Virus record (IMG/VR): IMGVR_UViG_3300026257_000002
Span: 62,001-126,000 of that record
Origin: a virus
DNA length: 64,000 bases
Strand: one strand, 5' to 3'
The translations under genes and the position numbers were made by a program. The notes under the pieces were generated by a model, which did no database searches, was not told the DNA's origin, and saw only the letters and a list, made by a program, of their open reading frames with translations. This document shows positions 62,646 to 64,000 of this stretch, in pieces (position 1 is the stretch's first letter; each line of letters starts with the position of its first letter).

Positions 62646-62834
62646 ATGCCCCAGTCACATTATACGGTTCAGTATTTAGACCAAACTAAGCACCATCAAA
62701 GTATTGGTGTATATGCAGAAGATGCTTTTCATGCAAGGAATCAAGCAGTACACGACGTACCATATCTTCAGCAGCATCCTAGTTCGATAGATTGTATTCT
62801 ATCTGCAGGATCGCAATTTTGTACAGTAATTTAG
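62646..62834 (+). CDS. Conserved cyanophage-type small protein (62 aa)
   Basis: A 62-residue ORF, MPQSHYTVQYLDQTKHHQSI, then GVYAEDAFHARNQAVHDVPY. The YTVQYLDQTK.HH.IGVYA..A..AR..A..DV.Y pattern is a small hypothetical family I recall from T4-like cyanophages. Function unknown. An 83-bp gap precedes it. A GAAAG stands as the nearest purine-rich sequence before the ATG. Confidence 0.7.
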   Translation: MPQSHYTVQYLDQTKHHQSIGVYAEDAFHARNQAVHDVPYLQQHPSSIDCILSAGSQFCTVI

Positions 62835-62837
62835 ATC

Positions 62838-62939
62838 ATGAAACACGAAATTATGTGGTGGATGAGCCGACTCACCATCATGGGAACTTCACTTTTCCTA
62901 TCAATGACACTTGCAGCAAAAGCATATGCCATGCAATGA
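62838..62939 (+). CDS. Very small single-pass membrane protein (33 aa)
   Basis: A 33-residue ORF, MKHEIMWWMSRLTIMGTSLF, then LSMTLAAKAYAMQ. One hydrophobic segment ending in AKAYA could be a membrane anchor or a signal peptide. It begins 3 bp after the stop of the 62-aa gene and overlaps the next ORF by 4 bp (ATGA), which supports it as a real coupled gene. Confidence 0.6.
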   Translation: MKHEIMWWMSRLTIMGTSLFLSMTLAAKAYAMQ

Positions 62940-63079
62940 GTAAGGAAGATTGTCTTATAATATTAAAACGCTTCGGTTATTCTGGTAAGAATGCCGAGGC
63001 ATGTGCAGAAGAGTGGGTTGATAAATTCAACGTCTCTTTTGGTCTCGTGAAATACTATGAAACATATTTTAATAGGTAA
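62936..63079 (+). CDS. Small protein (47 aa)
   Basis: A 47-residue ORF, MSKEDCLIILKRFGYSGKNA, then EACAEEWVDKFNVSFGLVKY. It reads as a three-helix fold; no family named. The in-frame upstream extension to 62792 is rejected because it overlaps two other likely genes. The start is ATGA-coupled to the 33-aa membrane ORF. Confidence 0.6.
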   Translation: MSKEDCLIILKRFGYSGKNAEACAEEWVDKFNVSFGLVKYYETYFNR

Positions 63080-63084
63080 GTATT

Positions 63085-63219
63085 ATGATATTACAATTTG
63101 CACATTTTATTGCCGGACATACAACCTTCTTAATATTAGGTAGTAGTCTTATGTTGGCACCAATTTACTTTTTCTGTATAGACTCTATCCAAAATACTCA
63201 TAGATATCAAGGTCATTAA
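63085..63219 (+). CDS. Small membrane protein (44 aa)
   Basis: A 44-residue ORF, MILQFAHFIAGHTTFLILGS, then SLMLAPIYFFCIDSIQNTHR. Most of it is hydrophobic, giving one membrane span with a polar tail. A TAGGTAAG sequence 6 bp ahead fits a weak Shine-Dalgarno. Function unknown. Confidence 0.55.
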   Translation: MILQFAHFIAGHTTFLILGSSLMLAPIYFFCIDSIQNTHRYQGH

Positions 63220-63242
63220 AAAGCCTAGATAGTAGGTGTAAA

Positions 63243-63557
63243 ATGAATCCAATCTTTGATATATTATTTTCTATAACCTGGGTAGTGCTTCTAGTAGGTG
63301 CTATTAGACTTATGGCAAATGGATGGAATCTAATGACGACAGAACCCTATAAAAAACAACCAGAAGGCCTTCCTGTCCATCCAGAGATGGCAGATGTTCC
63401 TGATGGTGAAGAATTAATGGTTGTTAATTTCGAGAAAGTAAATAAAGAAATAGATCCTTTACATGCATCATTACAGGATCGTATTAATCAACTCCAACAA
63501 GATGATAATGAAGACGAGGATGATGATGGTGGAGACATTGTTGCCCTGCGCCGCTAA
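63243..63557 (+). CDS. Membrane-anchored acidic protein, conserved cyanophage type
   Basis: A 104-residue protein with an N-terminal membrane span (FDILFSITWVVLLVGAIRLM), the sequence NGWNLMTTEPY, a HPEM.DV.DGEELMVVNF core and a strongly acidic tail (DDNEDEDDDGGD). The GWN.MTT.P...HPE..D...GE.L.VV.F layout is one I recognise from T4-like cyanophages, unannotated. The topology suggests a membrane-anchored cytoplasmic domain. Function unknown. Confidence 0.75.
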   Translation: MNPIFDILFSITWVVLLVGAIRLMANGWNLMTTEPYKKQPEGLPVHPEMADVPDGEELMVVNFEKVNKEIDPLHASLQDRINQLQQDDNEDEDDDGGDIVALRR

Positions 63558-63599
63558 ATAATAGTAATATTTGGTATCCAGAAATTGACGGAACAAAGC

Positions 63600-63824
63600 A
63601 TGGAGACCAAGATAGCAGTCTTGGAAGCGAAAGTAGATCACATGATGACTCATACCAAGGAGCTTACAATCAGAGTCCGTGCTAACGAAAAGGTAGTTGC
63701 ATCCGTTAGTCTTTTGGGAGTTATAGCATGTACCATTATTGGTGCAGGTTATTTTGCACCTAAAGCAGAAGCTACTCCTATAAATAATAGTAATATAGTT
63801 AACTTTCCCTATGAAATTGAGTAA
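63600..63824 (+). CDS. Coiled-coil and single-span membrane protein
   Basis: A 74-residue ORF from the ATG (METKIAVLEAKVDHMMTHTK); a TTG at 63585 would add five residues. A coiled coil at about 3-35 is followed by a membrane span (VASVSLLGVIACTIIGAGYF) and a short polar end. This layout fits small phage membrane proteins, including some holin-like ones, but no lysis gene is nearby to support that. It overlaps the next ORF by 14 bp. Confidence 0.65.
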   Translation: METKIAVLEAKVDHMMTHTKELTIRVRANEKVVASVSLLGVIACTIIGAGYFAPKAEATPINNSNIVNFPYEIE

Positions 63825-63942
63825 ACCTTTGGTGCATTTAAGATTGCATCAATGTCAGTTCTTTTACTGGGATCCAAAGATAGATCCTAGAGAACCAGAA
63901 TATATTGGAGACCTACATGATGGGTCTTTTTTTATGCTATAA
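63811..63942 (+). CDS. Possible small protein (43 aa) overlapping a terminator
   Basis: A 43-residue ORF, MKLSKPLVHLRLHQCQFFYW, then DPKIDPREPEYIGDLHDGSF. Its 3' end includes a terminator-like hairpin with seven T residues, unusual for coding DNA, so reality is uncertain. It overlaps the previous gene by 14 bp in another frame. Confidence 0.4.
   Translation: MKLSKPLVHLRLHQCQFFYWDPKIDPREPEYIGDLHDGSFFML
63909..63933 (+). terminator. Terminator-like hairpin at the end of the small-gene cluster
   Basis: AGACC pairs with GGTCT across a 9-nt loop and is followed by seven T residues. A short stem, so moderate strength. Confidence 0.55.
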
Positions 63943-63943
63943 T
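63935..63943 (+). promoter_or_regulatory. Extended -10 promoter element (TGCTATAAT)
   Basis: A TG-n-TATAAT extended -10 directly after the terminator. No TTGACA-like -35 is seen. It would start transcription of genes beyond the right edge. Confidence 0.5.
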
Positions 63944-63949
63944 ATATCT

Positions 63950-63965
63950 GCCAGTATATACTGGC
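63950..63965. other. Perfect 16-bp palindrome near a promoter start
   Basis: GCCAGTATATACTGGC is its own reverse complement and begins 7 bp after the -10. It could be an operator or an RNA hairpin at a transcript 5' end. Confidence 0.5.
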
Positions 63966-64000
63966 TGCGGTGATCCCCTTCAAGGTAGGTTCAGGATTAG

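Noticed and set aside
62792-62935. Upstream extension of the 47-aa ORF at 62936
   Set aside because: It overlaps the 62-aa and 33-aa ORFs, both better supported; the internal ATG has an ATGA coupling.
63961-64000. Possible tRNA start at the right edge
   Set aside because: Only 40 bases are visible and no cloverleaf arms can be paired; not enough to call.

Overview
The window is the late structural half of a marine T4-like myovirus genome, most likely a cyanophage of Prochlorococcus or Synechococcus; a T4-like pelagiphage is the main alternative. The support is as follows. Neck, head-completion and baseplate proteins run in T4 order on the minus strand: gp25, gp6, gp7-like, gp8, fibres, gp13, gp14, gp15, gp16. 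The DNA is AT-rich, T4-type late promoters of the NATAAATA kind lie in several gaps, and there are many very large beta-structured virion proteins. A set of tiny membrane or basic proteins at the right edge is of a kind I recognise from cyanophages. Assignments rest on reading sequence and remembered family features; no database search was possible.

Layout, right to left, which is the direction of minus-strand transcription. From 61617 to 60410 lies a chain of tightly overlapping small genes: glutaredoxin, a truncated UvsX/RecA-like fragment bracketed by 32-bp direct repeats, and short unknowns. It runs into the tail-tip genes: a 376-aa unknown in the gp5 position, a PAAR-like spike tip and a 1947-aa Ig/glycine-rich adhesin. 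A small cassette with its own sigma70-type promoter follows, then gp25, gp6, a 4446-aa giant whose N-terminus carries a gp7 signature, and gp8. The order spike tip, gp25, gp6, gp7 matches V-W-J-I of phage P2. Next come fibre and adhesin genes (DUF4815-like, LamG/glycine-rich, repeat-array and cupredoxin-like proteins), then an accessory block at 3.3-6.4 kb, then gp13-gp16 and the start of a gene that continues off the left edge, where gp17 would be expected.

The plus-strand group at 61.7-64 kb is a run of overlapping small genes encoding single-pass membrane proteins, unknowns and a NifU-like Fe-S scaffold.

The strongest pattern beyond the genes is regulatory. Three early-type units, each with sigma70-like promoters, small non-structural genes and an intrinsic terminator, are embedded in the late virion operon. 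Each is followed by a T4-type late promoter that restarts virion transcription. At two of these borders (22.07 kb and 3.35 kb) the late promoter lies inside the terminator hairpin, and the 3' arm of the hairpin carries a Shine-Dalgarno-like sequence for the next gene. Read-through RNA should fold the hairpin. RNA started at the nested promoter should lack the 5' arm and leave the leader open.
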